From assembly GCF_032062135.1 (NCBI RefSeq), contig NC_092859.1, positions 84,819,067 to 84,883,066 of the forward strand: a DNA stretch of 64,000 nt, written 5' to 3'. Below are positions 12,641-25,354 of the stretch, piece after piece. This DNA is from Pyxicephalus adspersus (taxonomy: Eukaryota; Chordata; Amphibia; Anura; Pyxicephalidae). The notes under the pieces were generated by a model, which worked only from the letters and a program-made list of their open reading frames with translations, did not search any database and was not told where the DNA came from. The number at the start of each line of letters is the position of its first letter. Position 1 is the stretch's first letter. A program made the translations under genes and the position numbers.

Positions 12641-13389
12641 TGTTTATCCCTCACAACTAAAGTTTATGATAGCTCAAAAAAAATCCTTCTATTCCCCTAT
12701 ATTTTTACTTTAAAATTAAAAAACATAGGATTATACAGCTGATACTGTATACTTAATAAGTAATTACGTCACTTTTAGTCATACACCATGTGGTATAACC
12801 ATTTTGTTTCAAAACACAGGTTTTAAGCATGTTGCTTCCTTACAGAAACATATGAAGCTACTAAGCAAAAAGTAAAGATCTACAAGAAGCTTTGGGGGAA
12901 AAAAATCCCTCATCTTTGGTGTTCTACAGGGGTTTTGTCAAGTTTGGGTGTTAGCAGGTGTGGATTACACATCTTTGCACACCGAGCTTCACCCATTTCA
13001 ATGCCCATTTTGTCCTTATGTGTATGCAGTGCAGTGAGTGACAATGATTAAACCTGATTCAAGAATGTTTGACCCACACATCTTTTCTCAACAGCGTTAT
13101 TGATTAGTAGGTTAAAGATAAAAACAGCATTTTTTAAAGAGTTACCATTTATCTGTATCCCCTGTCTTACAGCAGTATTTTAGCACTAAACCTGGGACAG
13201 TTAAAAGGATTAGAAAGAAAGTATTGAACAGGTTCTTGAAGAAGTTTTTTGACTTTTGTATTCTGCCCAATGGACAAGAAGTGGAGAGATGGGGGTAGTA
13301 CAAAGTAAGTGGTCAAAGCAGCGTCTTCTCATTTCTGAGATCCAGATAAGCTGAAGAGACTGAATCTGAATCTAAGAAAAACTGCTCTC

Positions 13390-13397
13390 TGAGGTAG
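13390..13397 (-). promoter_or_regulatory. let-7 site 1 (8mer) right after the stop
   Basis: The minus strand reads CTACCTCA, a full 8-nt let-7 seed match, in the context TTTCTACCTCAGAGAGCAG. It starts 20 nt past the stop codon. The human UTR has the same site at the same place (TTTCTACCTCAGCAGCAG, from memory), so I regard it as conserved. Confidence 0.85.
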
Positions 13398-13417
13398 AAA
13401 TTCATTTTGGCGGTTGT

Positions 13418-13462
13418 CTAGTCCTCTTCAGATTCGTGCGAGGAGGCCTCTTCAGTTTCTTC
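13418..13462 (-). CDS. hmga2: hmga2 exon 5, coding part (acidic tail and stop)
   Basis: Final coding segment, 45 nt on the minus strand: 14 residues EETEEASSHESEED and a TAG stop at 13418-13420. The acceptor is TTTTAG. Eight of the 14 residues are acidic, matching the acidic C-terminal tail of HMGA2, which modulates DNA binding and partner contacts; the serines resemble the CK2-type phosphorylation sites known in the mammalian tail. From memory the mammalian tail has 15 residues (EETEETSSQESAEED), so one residue is missing near the end. The exon continues without a break into a very long 3' UTR, and the first let-7 site lies only 20 nt past the stop. Confidence 0.95.
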   Translation of the reverse strand, partial: EETEEASSHESEED

Positions 13463-14916
13463 CTAAAATTACCAACAGACAAGATCAAAGTTAATTACTT
13501 GGATTAGGGTTAAAAAAACAGAATCACAAAACAGTAAACTCCCTGTTATCTGGCACCCACGGGCAAACAGTAGATTCTGCAAAAATCTTGTTTCTGGTTG
13601 CTTGAGAGTTACTATTAAAATAGTATTTTTATACCATTTTAATGTAATTAGTATTAGTGTATATCAATATAGGCACAATAGAAGTACAGTATATGCAGAG
13701 TAAGACCCGTTACAAAGACTTGGCTTACGAACGGCAGTGCCGATGGCTGGGCCGTTTGCTTGAGAGTGCCGCGTGTTTGAGTTCTGTATAAAGGGGAGTT
13801 TACGGTTTAATACTATCTTTACAACAAAGGGGTGTATGCTTAAACATTGGCTTACTTTTGGTATTTTTATTATTTTACCACAAAAATTATACGCATACCC
13901 ACTTATATTTAAAACATCAGTCAGTCAGCTCTACAAATAATGTTTTGTTTTTTACAGGTAAATTCTCAAACGTAGAGAAAAATGTAAAACCAAAAATATC
14001 TGCACAAAATCTTTCTGCCTTTAGACCTACTAGACTAGCTATGTATGTACGTACGTAAACAACGTAAATAACACTATTAGGTGTATAATTAGATATAAAT
14101 ATAATAGGTATTTATTGGATGTTATTACAACAGCCTGTTGAAGTGAAAGTACATCCAGCTTTTACAGAGAATAACAGAAGTCGGTGTTACCTTTAAATAG
14201 GCACAGTTGTATACAATGTTTACAGAACATAAGGGGAGAGGAGGTTTGGTTTACTGTACTTTATTAAAAAAAAAAATCTTTAAATTTAGTTAATAGTTAA
14301 AAGTATTTTTCTGTAAATATGAAATTGTACTTAATGTATCGTAATAAAGAGAGCAATGGTGACCAGTAAAGAAGATGCATGTGAAGATAATACATCAAGA
14401 TGTATTTAAAATGTCTTCCAATTCTTCTTACAATGTACCATGACTGGTATGTCAGCTTAATTAGTCTAATCAGAATATGTTTTTTTTTATAATTTTTCAG
14501 GCATTTATAGATGAAATTTTGATGTCATATAGAATACTGAATACTGGTCCTGCAGGCAAAAAACTACATGCTGATACACATTTAATCTTTAAAAATCTGT
14601 CAACCATGTAACAATGAATGCTTGTTCTCAACACAAAACAGGAAACAAGACAGGAAAAGTAGCACAAGCAAAGCTGGCATGGAAACCTTAATCTGCTGTC
14701 CAAACTGAAAATGGGGTTATACCTTTTATATCCTCTTTTAATTTCATTGAGTGTCTATTAATGTTTTTCCTTTTGTGCCAAAACAATGCATTTGTAATTC
14801 ATTCTTCCTTCCTAAAAATACATCTGGCTCCACAACTTAACAGTGCACAGGACAATCAATGTTACATATTTTGGACACAAAAAATGCAAATTCCATCTGC
14901 TTGTTAAAGTGGACCT

Positions 14917-15128
14917 CAAGTCCTCCTCCTTCACTTTTGATACTAGCTACCAAAACCACATATGAAAAGTGCGGTCTGAAAGTGGGAAGGATCTGTCACC
15001 TGTCTGCCACCTGTCACCAGAGATATAACATCCTGTTTACAGGCGAGTATAATATCAGCACATTTATAATGAACTTTAGATAACCAGAAGCCCAGGAAAA
15101 GGGTGGAGGGGGTAGAGTGAACTCTAAT
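14917..15128. mobile_element. Possible small T2/Kolobok-like MITE
   Basis: Left end TTAAAGTGGACCTCAAGTC at about 14913 is almost the same as the left end of the element at 21568. The right side has GAACTCTAATTTAA near 15118-15131, a decayed partner. Short, with no coding capacity. The right end is uncertain. Confidence 0.4.
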
Positions 15129-18100
15129 TTAAAGCAGATTTTAGGATTTCATTGGTTTGTCTGATTTTCTTCATGGCCAATTGATGTATTCAGACAACAA
15201 ACTTGCTTTCCAAACTATGGCTACAACATCAATTTATTTATTGTGCATCCTTGCAAGATTTACTTTTTGCTAATATTCTCAAAACGTAAAGCCTTATCGA
15301 AGGAAAAAAGGTTAAATGTTTATATGAAATGCATAGTTGAGAGTTCTCTTACCTGCTAAAAAGATTTGTATTCCTGTCCATACAGTACTAAGATTTATAC
15401 CTGTCTAGCAGTGCAGGAGCCCTGATTTTTTTCTTCAGCTGTTTCTTTTTAAAGGTCTGTCACTGAACAGTGAAAGGAAAAGAAGCACAGCCATGAGTCC
15501 CTTTGCTCTCTCCGCTTTTCCAGATGTTCCTTGCACTGCAAGCACAGCTTTCTGACTCCCCTGTTACTTTTACCCCTAAATTCTTACACAGAATGTACAG
15601 TAGACTGTAAAAGACTGACTAAGTCAAACTTATTATAGAGCTTGCATTTAAAAATACATTCATTGATGTATTTGCTGTGCAGATGCATGTTCTACCCAGA
15701 AGCCCTGCAAGAACATTTCAATAAAACTGACTGAATCTGCTGTTTCTTGACAAATTACTCTCAAACCTTCCTTATTCATCGACTTTGACCTCATGAGTTT
15801 TTTTTTTCTAGAAGTTCTACTTTAAGGTAACAATATGTCAAAACATTCCACATTTGTTGTTACTCTAAAAGCACATTTTAAACTATTACCTATATATTCA
15901 AGAAAACTTCATGTTCTATAGAAGGCACCTTCTGGTGCCCTTTTTATATCTACCTTCATTGCACATATTCTGGTTTATGCTAAAAGATTTTGAAAAATTC
16001 CAAACTTCAAGAAACGGGATCATATCGATATTTTACTGCTTCCCACAGTGCAGTGCTTAAAGACTGAGTCACATTGGGGTCTGGCCATCAGAGTATTCAC
16101 GCCAGTTTCCCTTCTAAATACACCAACAAAAGTGTGACGACAATATTATCTATTATAAGGGTAAGTTGTTCTGCACCCTACCCTCCTAAAGAGGAGAGAT
16201 ACTTTTAATGACAGCATTATTATTATTTTAACGTTACAAAGTGTATATAGTCTAATACAGTATGTGTCTTTTGAATTAAAGCAGTGAATATCTGGTACTA
16301 ACCCTTTCCGCTTACAAAACACTTTAACTAATGCAAAGTTTTAGCAGTTACATTTCCCAATAAATTCTGAAAGGTTGAAAACAACCAATCAAAACATGGT
16401 TTCTTCACGTGGGTAAGAACTTATTTAAAGGTAAAATTTTAGCAAATACGACAAAATCTTTTAGTTACAAGGAGAGCACAACCACTTTATACTAGGTGCA
16501 CATACCAAGTTGTGATCAGGGGGGGCTGCACTGTAAAATGGTCAGTAGGTTCTTCTCTGATATTCGAGCCGGACCATCCAGGCTAGTGATTTCGTGTTTT
16601 TTTTTTAATCAAAATGTACACATTATGAAACCTACCGAAAACACTTTTACCTACACAGGGGGAAAAAATCCAACTCCTTAACCACTAGCTAAACCAGATT
16701 ATAAAAGTGTTCATACTTTAATAGATTTAATTTTCCACATGGCTTCATTTTGTCTGGGTAGCTAAGTGACAGAATTTATAACCCTCTTCCTTTCCCAGGC
16801 TGCTATACTGCCTCTTAAATAAAGCATGCCTTCAAGTTCCTCTGCATTACATGAGCAGGCTTTCATTCATTAGTGTTTGAAACACTTCAGCTGTGAAGGA
16901 GCTCCTAAACGTTACCACGTGTGACGTTGCTTCAGTAGGGCACCCTGGTTAAGGATACAAAGATCCAGCCTTTATTGCTTACTTGAAGCCTTGTGCAAAA
17001 TGTTGCAAAACACTGTCTTTGTTGTGATGGAACCCCGCCTCCAAAAACCCTCAAACTGCAAAACACCATAAACTGAGAGGATAAATATACACACTGAGGA
17101 ATGGTTGACAGCTGCACAGATAGGACCACAGCATCAAGCTGTGAAATTTCACACTCACTGGTACTTTTGTCTGCCTGTAGCAATGTGGGAAATAAGACAA
17201 ACATTAAAAGAAGCCCTTTCTGAGCCACAATGTCCTACAAAAAGGCAGCTTAGGTCACATCCATTAGCTGGCTGAAAAGAAAACCAATCCGCATGCCCAG
17301 TTTTAGAAAGAAATTTACACACAAGGGTGTTTAGTCTCAAGATGAGAAATATGCATAGGAAGCTGGATTGTAGCAGTGTTTGAAGTGAATCAATTCACTA
17401 TTCACCTAAAGTATGCCCAGAGTTTCAATGACAGGCTCCAACTGCCAGGTCCCTGGCAGACTAAACTGCTTAGAGCAAAAACTGTAACATAAATGTTCAT
17501 GTGTAATCTCATAAAAGGCTCTTCTTTTCCAATAAAAGCCATTTTACCCACTACTATTCTATTCAATATACTAAATGGGGATTATGATAACCTTCTCATA
17601 TGTCTAATTAGCACTGTTATAATTTGTGCCTCTTTAGAGCTCTCAAAGTTAAGTCTGACCTGTATAATTGTATTCTTAATCCCTAAACACTTTGCTAAAA
17701 TCTGATTTTAACTATTTCACAATGCTTATTTTCTAACCAGGGTAAAAGAACAACATACCGGTAAATCTATCTTATCTTCGACATAAAGTCACACCATTTT
17801 AACCTAACTTAAACTTAAAATTATCATTGCTGAAGCCTGTTACTCCCCTGGTCTTTATAGTTTGAAAAAAATGCCCTGTACTGCATTATATATACTTTGT
17901 TAAAATCCATTCCATGTGCATTTCAGTCCACATCCCTCTTTAGTTTCTTATGGCGTCCTAAACTGTAAACTCTTTATTATACAAAAAGAACATTATTGTG
18001 TTTTGTCTGTTATTAATATTAGGGGGTGTTATAAGATGTAAACACTACCATTAAAAATACCAATAAAAATGTTTGGTCACAGTTGTTTGAAGGTTGTCTG

Positions 18101-18280
18101 TAGGCTTCAAAACATTTCCATATGGTATAAGAGACAAAAAAGGAAAAGGTGGCACCAGATATACCCGAGTATAAGCTGACTTTTTCAGCACCCAAAATGT
18201 GCTTAAAAAGTTTATTATTAAATTTATTAAATATTGGACATTGTTATGCCTAAAAATTATAAGCCTACAATGAAAAATAA

Positions 18281-18320
18281 ATTTCCATGCAAAAAAATGT
18301 AACACTTTTTGCATGGAAAT
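18281..18320. repeat. Perfect 15-bp inverted repeat (hairpin)
   Basis: ATTTCCATGCAAAAA at 18281-18295 and its exact reverse complement at 18306-18320, with a 10-nt loop. It lies inside the composite MITE and is probably part of its structure. Confidence 0.7.
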
Positions 18321-18419
18321 ACGGACAGAATAAGAATGCTAGGGGGGCTACAGTGGCTGAATGCAGTAATGCTTTCAGACACTTTTACTGGACAGAATCA
18401 TACCGCCAGGGAGGTTAAA

Positions 18420-18475
18420 GAGAATTTAGTGGTTAGGTACGGTTAGTAGTATACCTACCTAACCGCTAAATTCTC
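18420..18475. repeat. 20-bp inverted repeat (hairpin)
   Basis: GAGAATTTAGTGGTTAGGTA at 18420-18439 pairs with 18456-18475 with one mismatch and a 16-nt loop. It starts directly after the GGGAGGTTAA motif and may be the fold-back of a small element. Confidence 0.7.
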
Positions 18476-21400
18476 ACTATGGTATTTGTTCACCATATTA
18501 TGGCTGTAATGGCCGTATTATGTAATTTTATTGGTATTTATTTTGAATATTAAAACTTACCAGTAGCTGCAGCATTTCCCACCCTCGGCCTATACTCGAG
18601 TCAATCAATTTTTCCTGTTTTCCCAAGGTAAAAATAGGTACCTCGGCTTATACTCCGATCGACCTGTACTCGAGTATATAGTATGTAATCCTGTCCAAGG
18701 TGACAACATTGCTCCTCCATAGATACAATATGGGGAGGGAAAGTGTGTTTGTTACTGGCAGAATTACCAAGTGAACATAAAATAAATACTAATGCAGCCA
18801 CCTCATCTAAAAACTGGTAAATTGCAATATATCACATTTTAGTTCTTGGTTTGGAATAAACTTGATAAAATGATAAAAGTGATAAAAATAAAAAGTATCA
18901 GAATTCCAAAAAAGCATGCAGTTATGCTTGACACCCACTATATCTAATGGCTAACAAAATATCACACAGTCTCTGCCCTGGTAGAGGTTTGATAAACAGT
19001 ACCCCAAGTGGACTACCATTAAAAGCAATGTTCTTTAATGTTCTATATGCCACATGGCTTCATCATTACTGTGAAATAATCTAAATTTCAGATCTTAAAA
19101 AGGGGAGTTCTGAGAAAATCTGTATTCAAGAGACATACATACACACCTCATTAAGGTCTAGCTATGTGGGAAGGCCAAGTTGCAGCTTCCAGGTCAAGGT
19201 ATTTAGCCATTGGAAAGGGACTTCAGCAAAGCAACATAAAAGGCCCTTTCAAAGTGGAAGTGCACAGTGATGTTTTTATGAGTACCAGGCATGAGGGCTG
19301 CTGAAAACTGAACAGCTTACACAGTCACTTCCACAACCAATTCACAAAGAAAATGAGCACTGCAGCAATGCAAGGAACATTCTTTAGGTGGGGGTATTGT
19401 GAGGCTGAGAGAAGCAGGCATAGGTAGCGTTCTCTATGAACCCTTTGTGCTCTGGAATTTTTGGAGTTCAACGAGACCCATTCTGCATTATCATAACAAT
19501 GCATTACCTCCCGATAAATTTTTAGGTATTAATTTTCATTTTTGTTTCCGTAATATTCTGTGAAGTGCGTACTTTCAACACTGCTGCATTATTATATTTT
19601 CAATTCCGGAGCAATAAACTAGAATAGACTATTATTTAGTTTAACATTTTATTTTTACCAAGTTAGATTCTAATCATTCTTTATCTATATATCCCCAAAT
19701 AGTAATTTGTTGATTTCATGTTTACATGCTAAATGTGACATGTCCAGCTTTGCAATGGCATTGCTTTTGGCTAGTGAGTGCTAGTACTAAAACATATGGA
19801 TAGCATAATTTTCTTTTTCAGTGAGTGGCTCACCACCCAGTGGGAGAACATTTCAAAATAAACAGGGAAAGGCCTGCTGGGAACAGATCAAGTCATGGAC
19901 ATGAATATAGTAAAAACAAGAAACCAAAATATAAGGAAGGTTTCTACCTCGGAGAAATATGAAGTAGCTTGTGGATGTGGGTCTGGTTTGATACAATATC
20001 TTAGTAACCAAGAGGCTAAGAAGCCATAACTTAGTACACATTTACAGTACAAGAGCTGCAATACAGACAAATATAAACTAAGCATTTTATGATTCATAAA
20101 TAAACTTTAGTCAGTTTTGTTTTAGATGAATTGGATGAAAGAAAACAGAAAACTATATTGTCCTGGTTTAAAGGTGATCAAATTCACATTAGGTAGAAAA
20201 GAAACTTTGAGTACAAAAAAAACTAAAATATTTATAGAAATGTGAAAACACCAGTCTGCATTGCATAAAAAAATAAATTAACTTCAATATAGAAGAAAAT
20301 AGATCAATAGGTATATTCTTAAAGAAAACTCATGGAAAGGGAAGAGATTCCTGTTAATGTTGTTTGAGATATACATTATCCTGCATGAACTTCCATGTAG
20401 ACTGCATGTTTACATAATTTATCACTATTTCCTTTCACAGTTCAGATTAGAAAGTCCTTATGAGCTCATGTCCTTGTGAGTTCTTAGTCTAAACTCTTCT
20501 CCTTTAAAGGGAAACTATATTTAAAACAAAATAACTGTAGTGCAGACTGGACATGGCTTATAAAGTTTACAGTATGTGTCCAACATCCTTTTAGTAACAA
20601 CTAGGCATGTCAGGCAAGGTTTCACACACAGTAACCGGATGAAAAAAAAATACTGCTTTTTTTCAGACAAAGCTGATAAATACCAGCCCAGTTAAGCCTA
20701 ACAAAGGAGGGTATATGGGATTTTCTTAACCTGTTTGCAAAAGGGAGTTTATCTCACCAAGTGACAGATGTCATTTGATGTAGGGAGGGCAGTTCTTCCA
20801 CTAGCCATATCTGTATGTTGCGACAGTATAACGATGGGAGTGTAAGGTATGTGCATGAAATGTTGCATTTTTGTAGGTTAGAGGGGGCTAACTGCAGTGA
20901 AGGTATGAATCTGAAAACCCAAAAATGTTGTATACCTGCCTTTTAGAAGTTCCCCCTTCTATATTTTCTTTTTAATCATTAAAGAGGATTTAAAACACAA
21001 ATGGATCACAATCATTTTGTGTGTATCAAACAACTGCATTGTTTTTTTTCCTCTTTAGGAAAATCCTGTTTTGACCTATTTAGCCCATTACATTTCAGTG
21101 TCACTGGTCTTCTGTAGCCTCTATAAACCCCTTTTAATGGCAAAGACCCAAACATGGAATTGTCCCCATGTAGCCGGAGTATGCCTTATGTGGCAATGGG
21201 TCAAATTAAAGAGATCCAAAAGCCATATGGGTCTTGTGTCAATGTTCAGAACTGTTTCTTCCCCCATCAGGTCTATGAGAATGTTAAAGTGCTTGAACCA
21301 GATCAAATACAGGTTAGCTGCACCTGCACTGAATTATTAATGATCTTAGAACCGTCTTAAACAAATATCAAAAACACATCAAAACCTGTTGACAGAGTTA

Positions 21401-21567
21401 CACGGTTGGCTTTTTACAATTTGGCAGCCATACTTGATAAAGATTTAGTTTGCTAATTAGGATTTAGTCTGCAGCAGCAAGAACATACCTGATCTAACAA
21501 TGCAGGTATTGTAGTACAGCAATAAGTGACTACTTCAATCTATTCCCACCCAACATGTTCACTTTAA

Positions 21568-22023
21568 AGTGGACCTAAACTCAAAATTTTAGACAACCCT
21601 TTTATTTGAAGTAAAAATTGTGGGGTTTTTTTTGTACGTGCAACACGCTTTTTTTTTTTAATACCTACGTCACGCATCTCGGGAGGCTCTTGGCTGCTCC
21701 AAATCTCGGGTATGCTCAGAGGGAGTCCTTTCTTTAAAAGAAGAAAAAAATTGCCGATCTCACACATCATGCATGCGCAGTGAGATCGTCAATCTTTTTT
21801 TCCCATCTACATCACCAGATCTTGCGCCTGCACAGTGCGAGATTGGGCGATGTAGGAAAAAGAAACCTGAAGAAGAGAGAAGATGTTGTTGGCGCCCAAC
21901 GCTTTTCCGTGTCAAAGTGGGACACCGTGATGACATGGAACCCAAACAAAGTAACCTCCTGGCGGTTGACGGATCTGCAGGATTAAAGGTGTGTTTTTTT
22001 TTTATTTTGGGTTTAGTTCCGCT
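21568..22023. mobile_element. T2/Kolobok-like MITE with TTAA target duplication
   Basis: About 456 bp flanked by TTAA at 21564-21567 and 22024-22027. The ends are inverted: left TTAAAGTGGACCTAAACTC, right (reverse complement) TTAAAGCGGAACTAAACCC. TTAA duplications and AAAG-type ends fit the Kolobok/T2 superfamily abundant in frogs. PiggyBac also uses TTAA but has different ends. The interior has CpG-rich words (GATGCGTGACGTAGG type) and no transposase. Overlapping open frames at 21773-22027 are accidental. Confidence 0.75.
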
Positions 22024-22506
22024 TTAAGAAGAACATTGCTGGCTTCCAGTGTTGTCTATACCTTTTCTATTATGAGTACTATTGTACTCATTGGATTAAA
22101 AAAAGTAATTTTTAGCAACATTTTCATACTGGGTGCAGTCCCTGGGCCTCCTGGCGAGTCATGTAGTAGTGGAGACTGTCCAAATCAATATACAGCCCCC
22201 AACAAGGTAGCATCAGACTACTTCTGTCCATTTTACCCAACTCTGTTTTGTATTGAAAATATTGGTAATCTCAGAATTGTTGTAACCTGGGAATATAACT
22301 GCTGTCTATACCTGTGACCACCATTCTCCTCATTCCTTGTCCTTGTGTTACAGAGATATAGTCATACATCAATAAAGTCTGAGAAAAAAGTTTTAGCAGA
22401 ATAGGGTAAAAACAAAACATATGTATTTTATAGCGACCAGAACACTCAAAAACTCAAAATTTTTCAGAGGTGAAATCAAAAAGTACTGATAACAAAATAT
22501 TCTTAC

Positions 22507-22533
22507 CTGACTAGATTTTTTCTCTTGTTGTGG
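22507..22533 (-). CDS. hmga2: hmga2 exon 4 (short linker exon)
   Basis: A 27-nt microexon on the minus strand that reads PQQEKKSSQ. It sits between a strong polypyrimidine tract ending TTGTAG and a CAG/GTAAGA donor. Its place between the AT-hook 3 exon and the acidic-tail exon, the shared PQQ start and the shared final Q identify it as HMGA2 exon 4. In mammals this exon encodes 11 residues (PQQVVQKKPAQ, from memory); here it encodes nine, with the VVQ and PA positions lost or replaced. The frame is kept because both introns are phase 0. At this length it would be missed by gene finders without transcript evidence. Confidence 0.9.
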
Positions 22534-22847
22534 CTACAAAAGAAAAAAAAGAACAAAACATATTATTACTGGATGTCACAAAAAAACAAACAAACATGCA
22601 AATGAAAAATATCCCTAAACAGTCTTCTACATGAACCAAAATACGAATGTTCAAACTTCATATAATAATTCACTAAACCCAATTGTTGCAGCCAATAGTA
22701 TTCTTGCACTTGGGCATTTTAACCTTTAAAACAACCAAAACATGGTTTAGTTTTTCAAACAGCCAGAATCAAAGGGACCCATAGACATTAAATAGTGTTA
22801 CAGTAGTACCCAAATTAAGCAATGACCCCTTGACCTTTCTTTATTTT

Positions 22848-23240
22848 TTTTAGACTTTATTTTTAAATTCGACATCCAAAAAACAAAATACAGAAAAAAG
22901 TTATATCAATATTAGGTATGTACAGCATGTACGTAACAATACCCAAGAGAGACTCTGGTAATACATTTAGATATACATTTTCATATACATCATTCGCCAA
23001 CACATCTAAGCAGCATTTATTAAATGACAAAGTAAGGAGGAGCGATACTTTTTCCTGGACATGGAGCAAAGCTAGCTCTTGTTTATCCAATTTAGACATA
23101 CCAGTGAGACTCTTAACAACATCCGCTACCTTGCCCCAAAATGACTGTAGCAGGGGGCAGCTCCAGAATATATGTAGCAACGTACCTCGCTCTGTCCCAC
23201 ATCCCTTCACCTTTTTCAATCACAGACCCACAGTCTTGTG
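22848..23240 (-). pseudogene. L1/Tx1-like LINE 3' fragment (ORF2 C-terminus)
   Basis: 5'-truncated, decayed non-LTR retrotransposon on the minus strand. The frame ending near 23190 reads GCGTERGTLLHIFWSCPLL then QSFWGKV, which matches the zinc-knuckle-like C-terminal motif of L1-clade ORF2 (C..CG...GTLLHI.W.CP....FW). The normal first cysteine pair is damaged. The frame continues to a stop at 22863 and is followed on the minus strand by an AAAATAAAG and an A-rich tail. The endonuclease and reverse transcriptase parts are absent, as is usual for truncated copies. It is inserted in the same orientation as hmga2, about 330 nt upstream of exon 4. Confidence 0.65.
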
Positions 23241-25354
23241 ATCATTGTTACCCTAATGTTGTTTGTGTGTTTCCCACATAGGGGTCTGTTTATAAAGCAG
23301 TGAATCCGACATTTGCTAAAACATTCCCTGGCAGAAAAACCTTCATATGTTTCAATGGGATTAATTGATTCTTTCCCAGGGAATGTTTCTTAGATTTACA
23401 GCTTTTTAAATAGACTCCATAGTGTCATTCTCCATCTACAAAAATCTACAATACATATATGTCAAAAAGATTACACAAGAAACCAGGCAGAAATTGCAAG
23501 CTATAGGGAAAAAGATCCAAAGCCCTTAGGTCTTAGATTATTTTTTTCAGGTTAGTGGTGATATAATCAGCACAGAACTGGGCACTACCTAATATGTTAT
23601 GCTTAATTATAAAGTGTAAAACAGGCTCTAATTATTTACATATACAAATTTAACACACAGTTAAATCAGTTAAATGTAACTTGATAGATAATGTTATTAA
23701 GATAATATTACACACCTCTGTACCGTCAGTAATTATGCATTCTAAAGATCTGCACTGTCCACCAACAGACTGTGTTAGAATGTATCCCTCAGTATTGGAA
23801 CTACATTACTCAGCTTAAAAAAAGCCTCTAACACTTGCAGAGGAAGCTGCAACAACACTCATACTGGAAAGACTGGAACAGACTGGCAGATAGAGCAAAT
23901 ATGAGGGCATCCGACTAAAGATATCCAACTAAATGATAAATATGCCTGACTAATACAAGCTACATACCATAACCTGGATACATTATAACTTTCACTGTCA
24001 GAGTAGCACACAATTTGAAGAGTTAGCTTTTGAAAAAAAAAAAGCTTGACCTATGGTCAGCAGCAACATTGACAGGTCCATGTTCTCTCCTCTCAACTAA
24101 TAAACATTTAAATGGTGGGAAAAAAAGACAGGAGAAACTTCTAAATGGCACCAGATATCAAAATACAAAAGACAAACTCTGAACAGTATAAATACAAATA
24201 CTTAAAATTATGTAACTAATGACTATTTTTTAGGTTACAAAATGTAAAATCTAAAACAATATTCTTCCTGCGTTACTGAAATTTTAAATCACACCTGAAA
24301 TAATGTTAAAGCCACATCAAACACAGACATTCTTCTAGTCCAACTGTGCCCTGTTCCTCAGTAAATAAATCTTTGTGTATTGCTTCGCTTCAGGTCCTGA
24401 ACTCATGTGACTTTGCCACACTGAAGCTCAATGAAAGAGCTGCCAGCTCAACCAAATGTTCCATGAATTACTTTTTGACACTTCAATGAGGGGAAAGACA
24501 ATGTCTGAAACAGGGCCAGCTCTGGCACACTGCCCAGTATGTGTCATGGTTATTCTGAAAGCTGCCCTTCTTAAAAAAAATTAACTCCATACTTCTCAGA
24601 CCTCCATACAAACAGACTCATGAAACATTTCAGTGCTTGTCAGGGTTATAACCGTGTGCATGTTTTTCCAGCTTGTGGCACCAAATGGCTCCAGACGCTA
24701 CACGAAGGTGTTTTTTTTTTCATCTGTTCTTAGATTTATGAATGGTATGCTCTTGAACTTCTAGTAGATTCAACACACTATAAATAGACCTTAGTTTAAC
24801 TGGGAAAAAACAAGACTAGCATTTTCTTTTTCTTTTTTATTTATCTGGAACATATATTCTTGGTCTGTGTGTGTTTTTTTTTTTAAATTTTTAGAACATG
24901 CAAAGACAAGAACTCTCTCTTACTGTACACTTTTTTTTATTCTGTAAAGTATAATTTCTGTTCTATAAACTCAAGGAACCCCTACAAAACTTACCTTTCC
25001 ACTCAGGAGCTATGCTCTGAAAATATCCTGAAAGCTTTTAGCAACTTGGTTAACCTTCCCCAGGTTAAAAAAAATACTGCCCAAATCTGTACACACAGTT
25101 ACACCACGTTGTGCACAGTAAGTAAAATCATATTAGACTAATTTAGCAGTTTATTAATGGATAACTAGACAGGACAGACACCAATTTCAGCCCACAAAAA
25201 GGCATGTGGTGTCATTTCTTTTAAATAAATACATTACTGGCAGATCAAAAGGTATCTTACTGTAGCTGTAGGGTCTTTATAAAGGGATAATGCATGGCAA
25301 AAAGCATGCAAGTGGACTCTTATCAGGCATGTTTGGTGGGTAAGCCAGGTTTTA

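Larger units (their letters stand above)
6510..13417 (-). other. hmga2: hmga2 3' UTR (about 6.9 kb)
   Basis: Untranslated part of exon 5, running leftward from the stop codon to a poly(A) signal at 6532-6537. Support: no splice signal is needed, and several segments match the human HMGA2 3' UTR as I remember it. These are the region just after the stop (about 13300-13417), a block at 12860-13080, a block at 8050-8210, and the last 400 nt (6510-6915), where over 50 consecutive positions around 6780-6840 are nearly unchanged. Seven let-7 seed matches lie inside. The human UTR is about 3 kb, so this one is roughly twice as long; about 2.1 kb of the excess is the repeat-rich block at 10540-12640. 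The exact cleavage site is estimated from the signal position. Confidence 0.85.
18161..18680. mobile_element. Composite MITE with CTCGAGTATA-type ends
   Basis: Left end ATACCCGAGTATAAGC (18161-18176) and right end with CTCGGCTTATACT and TACTCGAGTATATA (18641-18680) are inverted. Inside are two hairpins (18281-18320 and 18420-18475) and the TACCGCCAGGGAGGTTAA motif at 18403-18419, which resembles the start of the repeat at 1881. I read this as one MITE with at least one other non-autonomous element inserted. No transposase is present. Confidence 0.5.
13463..22506 (-). other. hmga2: hmga2 intron 4
   Basis: Phase 0 intron of about 9.0 kb between the linker exon and the acidic-tail exon, bounded by GTAAGA and TTTTAG. 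It contains a composite MITE at 18161-18680, a T2/Kolobok-like MITE at 21568-22023 and a possible second one at 14917-15128. Most of 13800-18100 and 18700-21500 shows only AT-rich sequence with short chance open frames. Confidence 0.85.

Noticed and set aside
21773..22317. Open frames of 61-108 residues
   Set aside because: Mostly inside the T2/Kolobok-like MITE; no splice signals, no homology, and no conserved frame in the related fragment at 45230.
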